From Galaxea fascicularis (taxonomy: Eukaryota > Cnidaria > Anthozoa > Scleractinia > Euphylliidae), in the NCBI GenBank assembly GCA_948470475.1, contig OX419336.1, positions 3,245,235 through 3,309,234 on the forward strand: a stretch of 64,000 nt of DNA, in the 5' to 3' direction. A program made the translations under genes and the position numbers. Of the stretch, positions 1-9,658 are shown one piece after another. The notes beneath the pieces are model-generated. The model did not search any database. It had not been told where the DNA came from and saw only the letters and a program-made list of their open reading frames with translations. Each line of letters begins with the position of its first letter. Position 1 is the first letter of the stretch.

Positions 1-203
1 AGAAAGACAGAAAAGGTAAATTAGTATTCTTTCTTATGTGTCCTTTTTCGTCATGGTCAATGTCTTGTTTTAAGGACATATGCAGACTTCTGTAAATTCC
101 AGTGAAATCAGCTTTTAGGCTTGGCCAAATATACGTATACCATTCTACTGAAAATGTAGCCAATCAGAATGCAGGAAATCCAAATTTTTGTCTATTTGTC
201 TAA

Positions 204-468
204 GAGCAGGGTTGGCACGGTGGTGAGAGTGCTCGCCTTCCACCAATGCATCCCGGGTTTGATTCCCACACTCGGCATCATAAGCTGGCTGAGTTTGTTG
301 GTTCTCTACTCTACTCTGAGAGGTTTTTTTCCGGGTACTCCGGTTTTCCCCTCTTCTCATGCAAAACCAACATTTCATTTCATTTCATTTGAGTTGATCT
401 ACAGTCTCCCCAATCAGTAGAGCACCTGTACTCAGCTAGAAAGATTTGAGACTTAAATAAAGTTATTA

Positions 469-499
<31 letters not shown>

Positions 500-516
500 C
501 ATTATTATTATTATTC
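204..516 (+). mobile_element. tRNA-derived SINE, copy 1, with (TTA)n tail
   Basis: The head holds an A-box-like GTGGTGAGAGTGCTCGCC and a B-box-like GGGTTTGATTCCC, followed by a body with TGGTTCTCTACTC and GGTACTCCGGTTTTCCCC and a CATTT run. It ends in an ATT/TTA microsatellite (about 463-515). The same unit recurs at 44401-44693 and, decayed, at 55409-55810 and 58225-58540. It sits in an RNPC3 intron. Confidence 0.8.
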
Positions 517-773
517 CACCTTCCCATCATGCACCACCTTGATTGTGAAGGGTTATGTATTTTCTATGACGTGCTATAAAATACTTATCAAAAGGTTTCT
601 CCTAAGATGAAAAAATAGCCCACTTGTTACTTGTTTCGTTTTCTTTGCACACACACCCACCTAAAATCTCATGTGCATTGAAGATGATACAAGTCACTAG
701 TGGGAAATTCCATAATATATCACTTGAAAGAATTGCATAACTAGTACATGAACATTATTGTTGTTCCCACAGT

Positions 774-950
774 AGGGGTGGCGAATGGAACCCCTAAAAT
801 CTTGAATCTCGTAAACTTTTCATCCAATCTCGAAATCTCGACAACTTTTGCGAAGAGTCTCGAAGTCTAGTTTGTGGTGCATTTATTTCGGTCTCGAAGT
901 TTCGCATGTTTGGTCTCGATGAGTCTCGGATTTCACCATTCGTCACCCCT
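774..950. mobile_element. 177-bp non-autonomous element with TIRs, 6-bp TSD and TCTCGA-array interior
   Basis: Terminal inverted repeats AGGGGTGGCGAATGG and CCATTCGTCACCCCT are perfect over at least 11 bp. The element is flanked by the direct repeat CACAGT (768-773 and 951-956), a target-site duplication. The interior is built of repeated TCTCGA / CTCGAAG words. It lies in an RNPC3 intron. Confidence 0.85.
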
Positions 951-1057
951 CACAGTTGATTCCCGCAACACGTGCTGAAATTATATTTTGCGATGTGGTT
1001 ATAGACCGCACAAAAAAACCGAAGGCTTAACTCAAAAGTTGTCTAATTATTTTTTAG

Positions 1058-4000
1058 AGTCAAGGAAAGAGCTGAACATGCCCAAAGAATGTCCGTTGCT
1101 AAACCAGGTGCCAGTTCTAAGAGGCGCCATAAGGTGCTTCTCCACCCTTCTCAGCCGCCATCCAAGAAAGTGCGATCAGCTTCTTCGTCGAAACACACAC
1201 CCGTGGAGAAAGCCTTTGAACAGCCCACCGGTCAGCCAAAGAGAATAGAATTCAAACTTACTGAGGCTATTTCAAATATATTTGATTCTGGAGCTTCTGT
1301 CACAGTGACAGGTAAAAAAAGCAGCTGACGGTTTGGTACAATATTTAATCATTTTATAGTTGTGTGTTCAGTGATGAAGTTGACCTTGTTTGGATTCAAA
1401 AGTCTCTGCCATTCTTGTGTTAGTACGGATAAGCCAGCATAGTAATAAATGATTTACATGAGAATACAACAGGCAGACCACGTCTAAAATTCGGTCGAGT
1501 TTCGTCGTCATCGTGACCGCCTATAATACCCCGCGTTGTTGACTTTTTGCTTGTCTTTTTTCCATTTCATTCGTGTACTTTGAAGAGTGCATGTGACGCT
1601 GGAATCGCCGAACAGTGCGGCTCGCTGACCAGTCACAGTTCTTGCTCCATTCATGCTCATTTTTTGGAGAAAACCTTTGTTAAAAGTAAAGATTCCATAC
1701 TCACGTGTGACGTGAGTTGACTATAAATGTTGAAAAGAAATTGATTTGTTCAGTTTCTTTCCGTTTGGTTTTGTGTTTTCAATTGTGAATAATTACATTC
1801 CAGTCAAGAGTGCTTCGAACTGCCCACAGAACCAGTCAAGTTAGCGATAAATTAAGAGAGCGAATTCAGAAACTTCGACCCCTTTATGCATCCCACGTTA
1901 ACGCCTCCAGGCGTCTTGTTTAGATTATTTTATTGATAGCTTTACTCTTTTACAGCTTCCACTCCTCGAGAGGCAGACGGTTTTGGCAGATTTGCACCTC
2001 CAGCAGAGATTGACGACAACAGACACGATGAAGAAGAGGAAGAAGTAGTTTCTGAAGAGGACAACGAATTAATCTCATCTGCAGAGTTACGTCGGAATAG
2101 AATCAGCAACAAAGGTAAACACACTTTTGCTTTGGTCATCAAGACAATGGAATATCCTAACACGGGCAAGACCATCAAAACTGAGCTTGGTTGGTGGTTA
2201 CAAATGATACATTATTTTTGAGACTTTGCGACAAAGTTAGACCACTGTCCGTTTCTGCAAGCCATATCTGAACTGAAGCAGGTGTTCAGCACGCAGCCAG
2301 CATGATCTTAGCAATTATCTATGACCCTGGTTTGTGATCCGGTCCTGGGTTTGAACCCACACCCATCTCTCGGAGGCCTGGTGCTTTTTTGTTTGGTATT
2401 TAACAAATGGCTTCCATTTGTCAGTGCGTGTGTTTTCTGGTAACGCATGGGTGACATCAAAACGTGGTAACAACAGAGAAATACGCTACGAGCCGTAGGC
2501 GAGTTACACGATTGATGTTCGGTCACGGAATTTCTAATATTTACATTTTTCGTCATTGTTTTTGTCTTTTTTGTCATGTTTTTATTTAGCTTTTTGTTAG
2601 TTTTTCGGTTTCAGTATTTCATATCGTCCTAGCGTTAATTATCTAGTGTTAATTCAGCGTTGTAGTGTGGTTTGTAATTAGAGATGTATTGTAACTTAGT
2701 CTGTAATTAATATCTTGTAAATTTTGTAAAGCGTTATCATAGGAGTGTAAAGTTATCGTGTTTAGGACGTAAGAGTGTAAAATAACATAGGATTGTAAGG
2801 TACCGCGTATGTATGTAAAGTGTTAATTGCTAATAGTATGCATCTGTATAAAATGTAAGTTTCGTGGTGAAGGTGGTCAGTCAGTCAGTTGTCAGTTGCA
2901 AGGAAAGAAAGTGGGAGAGAAGCAAGAAGAAGGAAAGTTTGCGAACTGAAAGGTCGAAGGCCACGACGCTCAAGAAATCACTGCCAAGAGCCATTGGTAG
3001 GAGCCAGCTGTGTCCCACAGACAAAACCCCTTTGTCGGCGGCGGCGAGCGCGAAGGTGTTGGAAAAAGCGAGTACGAAGAAGAAAGATGAAAGCTAAGAG
3101 CTAGAGCAAGGTAAAGAAGGAGGGCGCCAAAGGTGAAGAAAGATTGTGAGAAGGTTGATGGTCGTAGGTTGTTTTCGGTTTGTTTGTTTTTGGAAGAGTA
3201 TCAAGGACAAGGAATTACTGGACTATCAAAGAACTGAACTAAACTGTCCGATTGTAAATATAAGAGTTAAGTAATTAATTAATTTAGTGTTATCTTTTAA
3301 GTTAGCTTAGTTTTATATCTAAATTATAAGTTAGGAGTTGTTAGTTCTGTGTTTAATAATCTTCTATGTATTTTAAATTTATTAAATTTGTAGCATTACT
3401 TAGTCTTTTGGTGTGTTGCGGGTTTGCGGGAAGGGTTTTGTATAGTCTTTTGTTTAATCTTGTCGCGCAAGGGAAAGACTCACGTCACATGTTCTTACCA
3501 CGTTTTGGCGTCCTCCGTGCGTTATCAGAGTACACGCACTGACAAATGGAATCTATTCGTCGTTTTATGCGGGTTTTTTTTTTTAATTTTCTTTCGCTTA
3601 TGGCATCATTCGTGCGTCTGTAAATTCATCGCAAACTCATCTTCACCAATCAATACGTGAGGTTTATACCGTCTTTTGTATAAACGCAAATAAATCATAC
3701 TGCCTTTGTTAGAGAATTTGATCACTAATGATGTCGTGTTGTATAATTTTTTTTCTGACAGAAATGTCTGAGATGTCTGCCTTCAAAAATTACAAGCCAG
3801 GGGATCCAACTTGCCGGTTGTATATAAAAAATCTGGCAAAACATGTCGATGAAAAGGTAGACTTTTATTTTCTATGTATAATTAACAATAGCAGGGGTGA
3901 GTATTTAAACATTAGAAATAAATTTTAGATTTAGGAAAACAAGAAGCCCATTACTCGCACGATGTAGCGTTCTTCTTCTTTGTGTGAAAAAAAGATTACT

Positions 4001-6233
4001 TTTACTATTACTAGAGTGGTTTTCATTTGGGTATCGTTACACCAAAACCAAAGGCATTACTCGGACCAATCACAACAGACATGAATAGCGCAATGAGCCA
4101 ATCAGAACACGAAGCAATTCTATGTAGCTGACGCAAAGCGCGGGAAAATACGCGCGTGCGACTCGCGACTGTTACTGGTTTTGCTTTTCATTGGTTGAAA
4201 AATTGGCGCGAGTTTTGGTGCCCAGTATCAGCGAAGCAATGCAAAACCTAAGCAAATACAATTTACATGCGACACTCAATTGACAACTACACTGTCACTG
4301 CTACTGCTACTGCTACTCCACTGTTGTTGCTGTTGCAAATGGCTTGCTTGACTAGTTATTCTAGTTTTTCTTATAAGAGAACTTTTTATTTCACCAAGGA
4401 TCTCAAGTACATATTTGGCCGCTACATTGACAACAGTGTTGAGGAAGAAAAGGACAGGTGTGGAAATCAAGCCATTTTTATTTTATTTCATTTCCTTTGT
4501 AGCCCCTGATGGAATACATAACGTAACATAATATGATTTATTCAAGATGAGGCTAGAGTAAAGTTGTAAAAACATCTTCAAAAGTAAAACACTATAGGTC
4601 GGCCCTATAACGTTGCCCTGTATAACAGATTAAACAGGCATGAAATATATACAATTTAAAATGCACAAAATGAAACATTCTAGAATCTATAAACAAAGTA
4701 TACAATGCCATTAGAAAATGTGGTTGTCTAATGTGTTAGCTAAAGCGTGATGCCGAAGACGAGAACCCAAAACCAGCCAAAAAACGAACTCAAACGTTTA
4801 CCCAACCACGCATAGAGTCACGCCAAACTAGCAGGGGTAAACCAAAGGACGACTACACTTTAACATGTAAATAGGTAGAGAAAAGTCACGCTGTTATGAA
4901 CAGTCTCTCTCTCGGAGTGACACTGACTTAATACTGGATGACCGCTTGACACAGACTGTACAAGGTTCAACAGTAGTCTTACAGAAATCTCGTGGGGCGA
5001 CAAATAAGATGCGCGTCTTTCGTTTGGAACACGAAATTAAGAAATTTGACGAGTACGACCGCGCATTACAGTACTTACAGTCAACATGTTGCCCAAATTA
5101 GATAATGCAATGACCCGGAAGCCTCTCTTTGTTTTGGGCAAAAAACCCGTCGCCGGCATGCTGTTCCCACTTGATTTTCCTTTCAGGACTGTCTGTTTTG
5201 AAGCTGTTTTGTGTTCGTTGTTGTTCTTGTGTTGTTGTTGTTTGGCTAAGACTGGCAGTTTGAGGAGGAGGCTGAGTTGACTGAGATGTGAGAGGCGAGC
5301 TACAAATCTTGCAGGCTTCTGTTACGTCAGCTGTTAGTTTGTGGATACCACTGAAGGATAAAGAGGTTGATTACAGTTTCTGTTTGTTTCAGATTTGACG
5401 TTCGTCTGATGAAGGAAGGACGCATGAAGGGACAGGCTTTTATCACATTACCCAGTGAAGACAAAGCGAAGAAAGCGTTACGGGACGCTCATGGCTACGT
5501 CTTGCATGGAAAACCTATGGTCATTGTATCCTTGATTATCTCCCAGTGAGAGTGGTGTAGTCCCTTTTTTCCTCTTACTCCCCCCCCCCCGAATCTCCCC
5601 TCCCTTCGTCAACCCCTCCCAAAAGTTGAAAAACCTCTTTATGTTTTCAGAGTCGACTGTTGGAGTGTAGCCTCAAAAAAAGGAAAACTCTAAGTGCCAC
5701 CCTTGAAGTCCCTTTAAAACTCTGGAAATTTTGCGTTGTGTAAAATTTTAAATCTTATCCTTAAGTCAGTTAAAGAAAGGCAGAGAATTTTACTATACGC
5801 ATGCCAATCATTTAACAAAAGAACACTTGTTGGATAACTTAAAAAAAAAATGTAATTATTTTCTAAAAGTGTTTCCGAAGAAGTTGCTTTCTTCTGCCTC
5901 GCCATTAATATTGTTGCCAAAGGATTTGACTTGAATGGCCAGTGAAAATTGGAAAACTTGGGGAAATTTTTCTGTCCTGGCGTGGTAAACCTTGTGTGTT
6001 AACGATAGCCACTTCACAAAATGCAATCGTACAACTTCACCGAGTGTTGAGACTTCTTCAGCAGTCCATCTCCACACTGAGCAATAATGTGGCGTAACTG
6101 TTATCGTCTCTTGCTTGCAAAAATCTGTCTCTTTTCTCTTTATGATTGTCGAGATTATGTACTTGAGTTTTAACTTTGACGTTCCTTAACCAGCTTTTAG
6201 CAATTCGCGCGATCAGCCAAAGCTAAAGACTAG
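1058..6233 (+). CDS. RNPC3: U11/U12 small nuclear ribonucleoprotein 65 kDa protein, 3' part (5' exons outside window)
   Basis: Exons 1058-1311, 1956-2114, 3762-3856, 4399-4457, 5393-5525 and 6201-6233 (TAG 6231-6233); phases close and give 243 residues. The protein is the U11/U12 di-snRNP 65K component, which binds U12 snRNA through its C-terminal RRM and bridges to U11-59K in the nucleus. Visible: a KRIEFKLT motif in the first exon (human KRIEF), an acidic stretch, an ELRRNRIS motif, then a full RRM with RNP2 (LYIKNL), the family-typical DLKYIFGRY and RLMKEGRMKGQAF (RNP1), and GKPMVI joined to QFARSAKAKD as strand beta4 and tail. The first exon starts in phase, so more exons lie to the left (the N-terminal RRM is missing here). 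The last exon is only 33 bp and is reached through a U12-type intron. Identity is very secure; the upstream limit is unknown. Confidence 0.93.
2411..3560. mobile_element. Inverted-repeat-bounded non-coding module in RNPC3 intron
   Basis: A roughly 65-bp imperfect inverted repeat bounds the module: TTCCATTTGTCAGTGCGTGT near 2411 and its complement near 3530-3550, with ACGTGGTAA conserved inside both arms. The roughly 1 kb between holds AT-rich sequence and no convincing gene. It is probably a non-autonomous DNA element; the superfamily is unknown. Confidence 0.45.
4018..4240. repeat. Dispersed repeat with CCAAT boxes and GCGCGGGAAAA motif
   Basis: It contains GACCAATCA, AGCCAATCAGAACACGAAG, GACGCAAAGCGCGGGAAAA and an inverted ATTGGTT further on. 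The order (CCAAT box, GAAGC, GCGCGGGAAA) matches each unit of the tandem repeat at 10110-10345, so this is a related dispersed copy. It lies in an RNPC3 intron. Confidence 0.5.
5526..6200 (+). other. U12-type (minor spliceosome) GT-AG intron in RNPC3
   Basis: The donor reads GTATCCTTGA, matching the U12 donor core GTATCCTT at every base. The acceptor side carries TTCCTTAAC (6183-6191), a perfect U12 branch-site consensus, with its branch A 11 nt before the exon; this spacing is typical of U12 introns. All other RNPC3 introns in the window have U2-like GTA/GTG donors. If the intron is retained, translation continues VSLIISQ and stops at 5547-5549, losing strand beta4 of the RRM. Confidence 0.88.
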
Positions 6234-6788
6234 ACTTTGAGCGACAGAAAAGTAAGAATAAGCTGAGAATGGACGAATTTGGATAGCAGTTTGTACCACT
6301 TGTCTATGTCTTGCACGTGTTTACCACGTGTTTGTCTCGGCAAATTTATGAAGAAATGGCGCGCGGTGTCCTCTATTGAAATCATCTATGGAACCTATAA
6401 CACATCAAGTTGTAGGAAAACATTTCGTAAGGTGCTCCGTTGTTCCTCTCGAGATCTGCTGAAGACATTTTTTTGCGATCAATCCGAGTGCCCCCAAAGG
6501 ACATCAAAACTGAACATCCACAATAAACTCCAATTAACTATCTCGCCTCTGAAGTGTTGTTGTATAAAAATTTCGATACTTAGAAGAGGTCGCAGCATTT
6601 GTTGAGGAACATCGCGCAGATCAAGGCCTCTGTCCAAGTTTCTTTTGCTGCTTTTCACATTGACGGGAAGAGTTTACGGGGATAACTATATTAGGCTGAG
6701 AACCTGGCCTTTTATTGCGGAATATGTGGGCCTCAATTCTTCAAAAAGTCTGTTTACTCGTGAGCCAAGAATCGTTGTTTCATCCTTT
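6234..6788. other. RNPC3 3' flank, no gene recognised
   Basis: Probable 3' UTR and flank of RNPC3; AATAAA at 6522-6527 is a candidate poly(A) signal. The open frames here look like no family I know. Confidence 0.4.
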
Positions 6789-7145
6789 CTAAGTCATCAT
6801 TTTAAAAATGATTTGAACTCTAATGAAACCGTGCGGGCGCAAAATGTTGCGAATTTCTGGTAATGAGATACCACACATGAAAAACACGTAGACAGAGTCT
6901 AACAAACAGACGTCCTCAAGAAAGACTTGGTGTGCAATAAATAAATCAATAGTAGCAGAAAACGGCAAACTTATAGCGCCTACTAGAAGATCTGTTACGG
7001 CAAGACTCGACATTGAAATGTTTGGGAGCTTTCGCAATTCCTTCCTTTGCGTTACTGCAACGATTACTAATACGTTTAGCAAAATTATAGCGGGAGAAGC
7101 AATAGATGCGACAGTGACTGAAATCCAAGGAAACTGCCGTATCTG
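6789..7145 (-). pseudogene. Rhodopsin-family GPCR fragment (TM1-TM3)
   Basis: The minus-strand frame open from 7145 to 6789 reads as the start of a class A GPCR: a TM1-like segment ending NVLVIVAVTQRKELRKLPN, the TM2 hallmark SLAVTDLLVG, then a segment with a cysteine (EDVCLLDSVYVFF) like the top of TM3. Similarity stops soon after; no DRY motif, TM4-TM7 or start methionine is seen, and a stop lies just upstream. I saw no remainder on either side. It is most likely a truncated gene copy, or less likely one exon of a split gene. Confidence 0.6.
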
Positions 7146-7652
7146 TTAAGTCCCACACGTATTGTGTGGCAAATGAATACTGACCTGATTTCGATAGAAG
7201 AATTACCAGCTATTTTTAAGTTCTTTGAATTCATGACGGAGTGAGATATGGCGGAGAAGGCTTGATCGACACTTATTTATGGTCAGCCGCAGGTGACAGA
7301 AGTGTTTATGATAACTGTCGGATCGTTGATCCGCAGGAAAATGTAGCGTTTGAGAACTATGGCAGCTGTATTTATGCACTGTGCTTTATGCATCGTTTCC
7401 ATTTTTTAAACAAGACAACGGCACAAAAAGAAACTAAGCCGGCCAACATATGATCCAAACCGAGACGTAAAAAGAGCACAAAACTTACTAATGGATGTAT
7501 CATCCCAAAACTGAGGTTTGCACCAAAAGTAAAAGATCTGAAGGAAACCAATTACACTGATAGGAAAATGTTTCAAGGAGATTATCGTTAAGTCCTTCAT
7601 CCGGCGCTATCACCTGTTTTACCTTGAAGAACTCAAGAACACAACATTTACA
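7146..7652. other. Intergenic, nothing recognised
   Basis: Short open frames only, on both strands, with no recognisable motif, splice-linked neighbour or repeat structure. Confidence 0.3.
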
Positions 7653-8265
7653 ACTTCCGAGTTTTACGGAGCCCCTGAAGGGACACATCTTTTTTTATAT
7701 TCCTGCCACTTTTAAGTGCTACTTTTAGTGCGACTTTTAGTACTCTTTAAAACTTCCGGGTTACACGGAGTCCCATAAAGGAACACATCTTTTTTATTTT
7801 CCTGCCACTTTAAATGCTACGTTTAGTGCCTCTGTTAGTGCGACTTTTGGTGTCACTTTCAGTGCGACTTTTACTACTTTATAAAACTTCCGAGTTTTAC
7901 GGAGCCCCATAAGGGACACATCTTTTTTATTTTACTGCCACTTTTGAGTGTTACTTTCAGTGCGACTTCTACTACTTTATAAAACTTCCGAGTTTTACGG
8001 AGCCCCATAAGGGACACATCTTTTTTATTTTACTGCCACTTTTGAGTGTTACTTTCAGTGCGACTTTTACTACTTTATAAAACTTCCGAGTTTTACGGAG
8101 CCCCATAAGGGACACATCTTTTTTATTTTCCTGCTACTTTTAGTGCGTCTTTTTACTACTTTTTAAAACTTCCGAGTTTCACGGAGCCCCATAAGGGTCA
8201 CACATCTTTTTTATTTTACTGCCGGCACTTTTGAGTGTTACTTTGAGTGCGACTTTTACTTCTAC
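7653..8265. repeat. 98-bp-period tandem repeat array
   Basis: Units begin AAAACTTCCGAGTTTTACGG, continue with CCATAAGGGACACATC and end in variations of GTGCGACTTTTACTACTTT. Unit starts at 7883, 7981 and 8079 are exactly 98 bp apart; the next is 86 bp on. Degraded units flank them, and further pieces lie at 8377-8402 and 8812-8900, so the array once extended past the insertion at 8402. Confidence 0.8.
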
Positions 8266-8273
8266 TTTTTAAT

Positions 8274-8367
8274 GCAAGATTTCCGCAAAGCCCAATACAT
8301 TAATTGATGGAACAGGGTTAGTATGACAGTAATGCTTGTATAATTAATGTATGGGGCTGTGCGGCTC
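8274..8367. mobile_element. Small palindromic element
   Basis: GCAAGATTTCCGCAAAGCCC at the left pairs imperfectly with the sequence around ATTAATGTATGGGGCT on the right. The right arm is nearly identical to 20384-20440 in a CFAP206 intron, which shows that it is dispersed. Confidence 0.45.
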
Positions 8368-8401
8368 TCCCTTTTTAAAACTTCCGAGTTTTACGGAGCC
8401 C

Positions 8402-8810
8402 CTACCCTGGGTGCCAGAGGTTATTTTTTTCGTTTGGTTCCCGGAAATTACGCGGCGCGAAGCGCCGAAAGGAAAAAAAAATAACCTCTGGTCACACGAA
8501 TAACGAACCTCATTTCCTTGCTGTGCTGTCGCCTGGGAAACCACGCTTTTACTAAGCCAATCGTAGCTCTTGTTTCATGTCGGCTGGGAAACCACGCTTT
8601 TCGTAAGCCAATCACAATTGTTGTTTCCTTTGAAGAACCAATCAACGAACTAGTTCAAATTCTGAACTAATTTGTCACGTGGAAATGAGATTGCGTACTC
8701 TTGTGACCAGAGGTTATTTCTTCCTCCTCGGCGCTTTGCGCCTCGCTAACGCGGCTTGGCCGCGAACCATCAGTATCGATAAGAAAAAAATATCCTCTGG
8801 AACCCAGGGT
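8402..8810. mobile_element. Composite inverted-repeat element with ACCCAGGG termini
   Basis: The termini CTACCCTGGGTGCCAGAGG and CCTCTGGAACCCAGGG are inverted repeats. Internal copies of CCAGAGGTTATTT near 8485-8500 and 8705-8720 make it a double inverted structure. The direct repeat TACGGAGCCC flanks both sides (8392-8401 and 8810-8819), consistent with an 8-10-bp target-site duplication. Because the host tandem repeat carries this word in every unit, the exact length is ambiguous. Confidence 0.65.
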
Positions 8811-8907
8811 ACGGAGCCCGACATGGGCTGCCATTTTTAGTGTTACTTTTAATGCTACTTTTAGTGCGTCTTTTAGTAACTTTTACTGCTACTTTTAGTG
8901 CTCCCTT

Positions 8908-8925
8908 AAGCCTGGTTCGCACTTT

Positions 8926-8968
<43 letters not shown>

Positions 8969-8976
8969 ACCTCGTG

Positions 8977-9007
<31 letters not shown>

Positions 9008-9110
9008 CATCATAACGACATAGTACGAACATAACAACGTGAACATATCGACACAAGGATAAAAGTGATCTTTATGTTATGTCGTTATGTCACTAGTGTG
9101 AACCTGGCCT
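8908..9110. mobile_element. Inverted-repeat element with CATAACGACATA-array interior
   Basis: About 35 bp at each end are inverted repeats: the left has GCCTGGTTCGCACTTTCGAC and the right ends AGTGTGAACCTGGCCT. Both arms share GACATAACGACATAAC. The interior repeats CATAACGAC / ACATAACAACG words. I found no clear target-site duplication. Confidence 0.65.
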
Positions 9111-9658
9111 GGTAACATACATTACACTCTTTTTTATACGAACTCATTTCTAATTTTAGAGCTGAGGCTGAACGTTCTTATTTTGTTGGCGATTTAAGCC
9201 TGAAAACATTTTAAAGATGTTCTTAAGTTACATGGCATAGTATTTCAATAAATCAATGTGGACTTGACCAGGAAACCTCAAGTTCCTTGTCACATGCTTG
9301 TGCGGTTTTCTCTGATGCCGCGAAAAAGCGGTCGCGGCAACCTACTCTTGATAAATCTGGCTTCACTTTAAGCATTGAACAGAGGTTCACATCGCAACGA
9401 AAACGAATGAGCAAAATAAACACATTCTTACTGACTCTCGGCCTCTACGTTCTTATCAGTCAAAAAAGATTCTTATAAAAAAATTGTAGTTGTATTAACT
9501 TGTTGAACCAACGCTGGGGCCAAAATAGACACCAAGTCTTGTACGGTCGAGTGTTAGAAAACAACCCAGACATTCAGGGAAGAAAGTACACCAGTTAAGA
9601 CTCACGAAGTAAAGATGGACAATTATTATTTACTACCGATTGCGGCACGCAGACCACG

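Noticed and set aside
169..420. Open frames on both strands near the left edge
   Set aside because: They are translations of the tRNA-derived SINE; the same peptides recur at 44323-44595.
5650..5740. Possible last RNPC3 exon after TTTTCAG at 5644-5650
   Set aside because: The reading frame it opens (SRLLECSLKK...) does not resemble the family, while 6201-6233 gives QFARSA exactly and has U12 signals.
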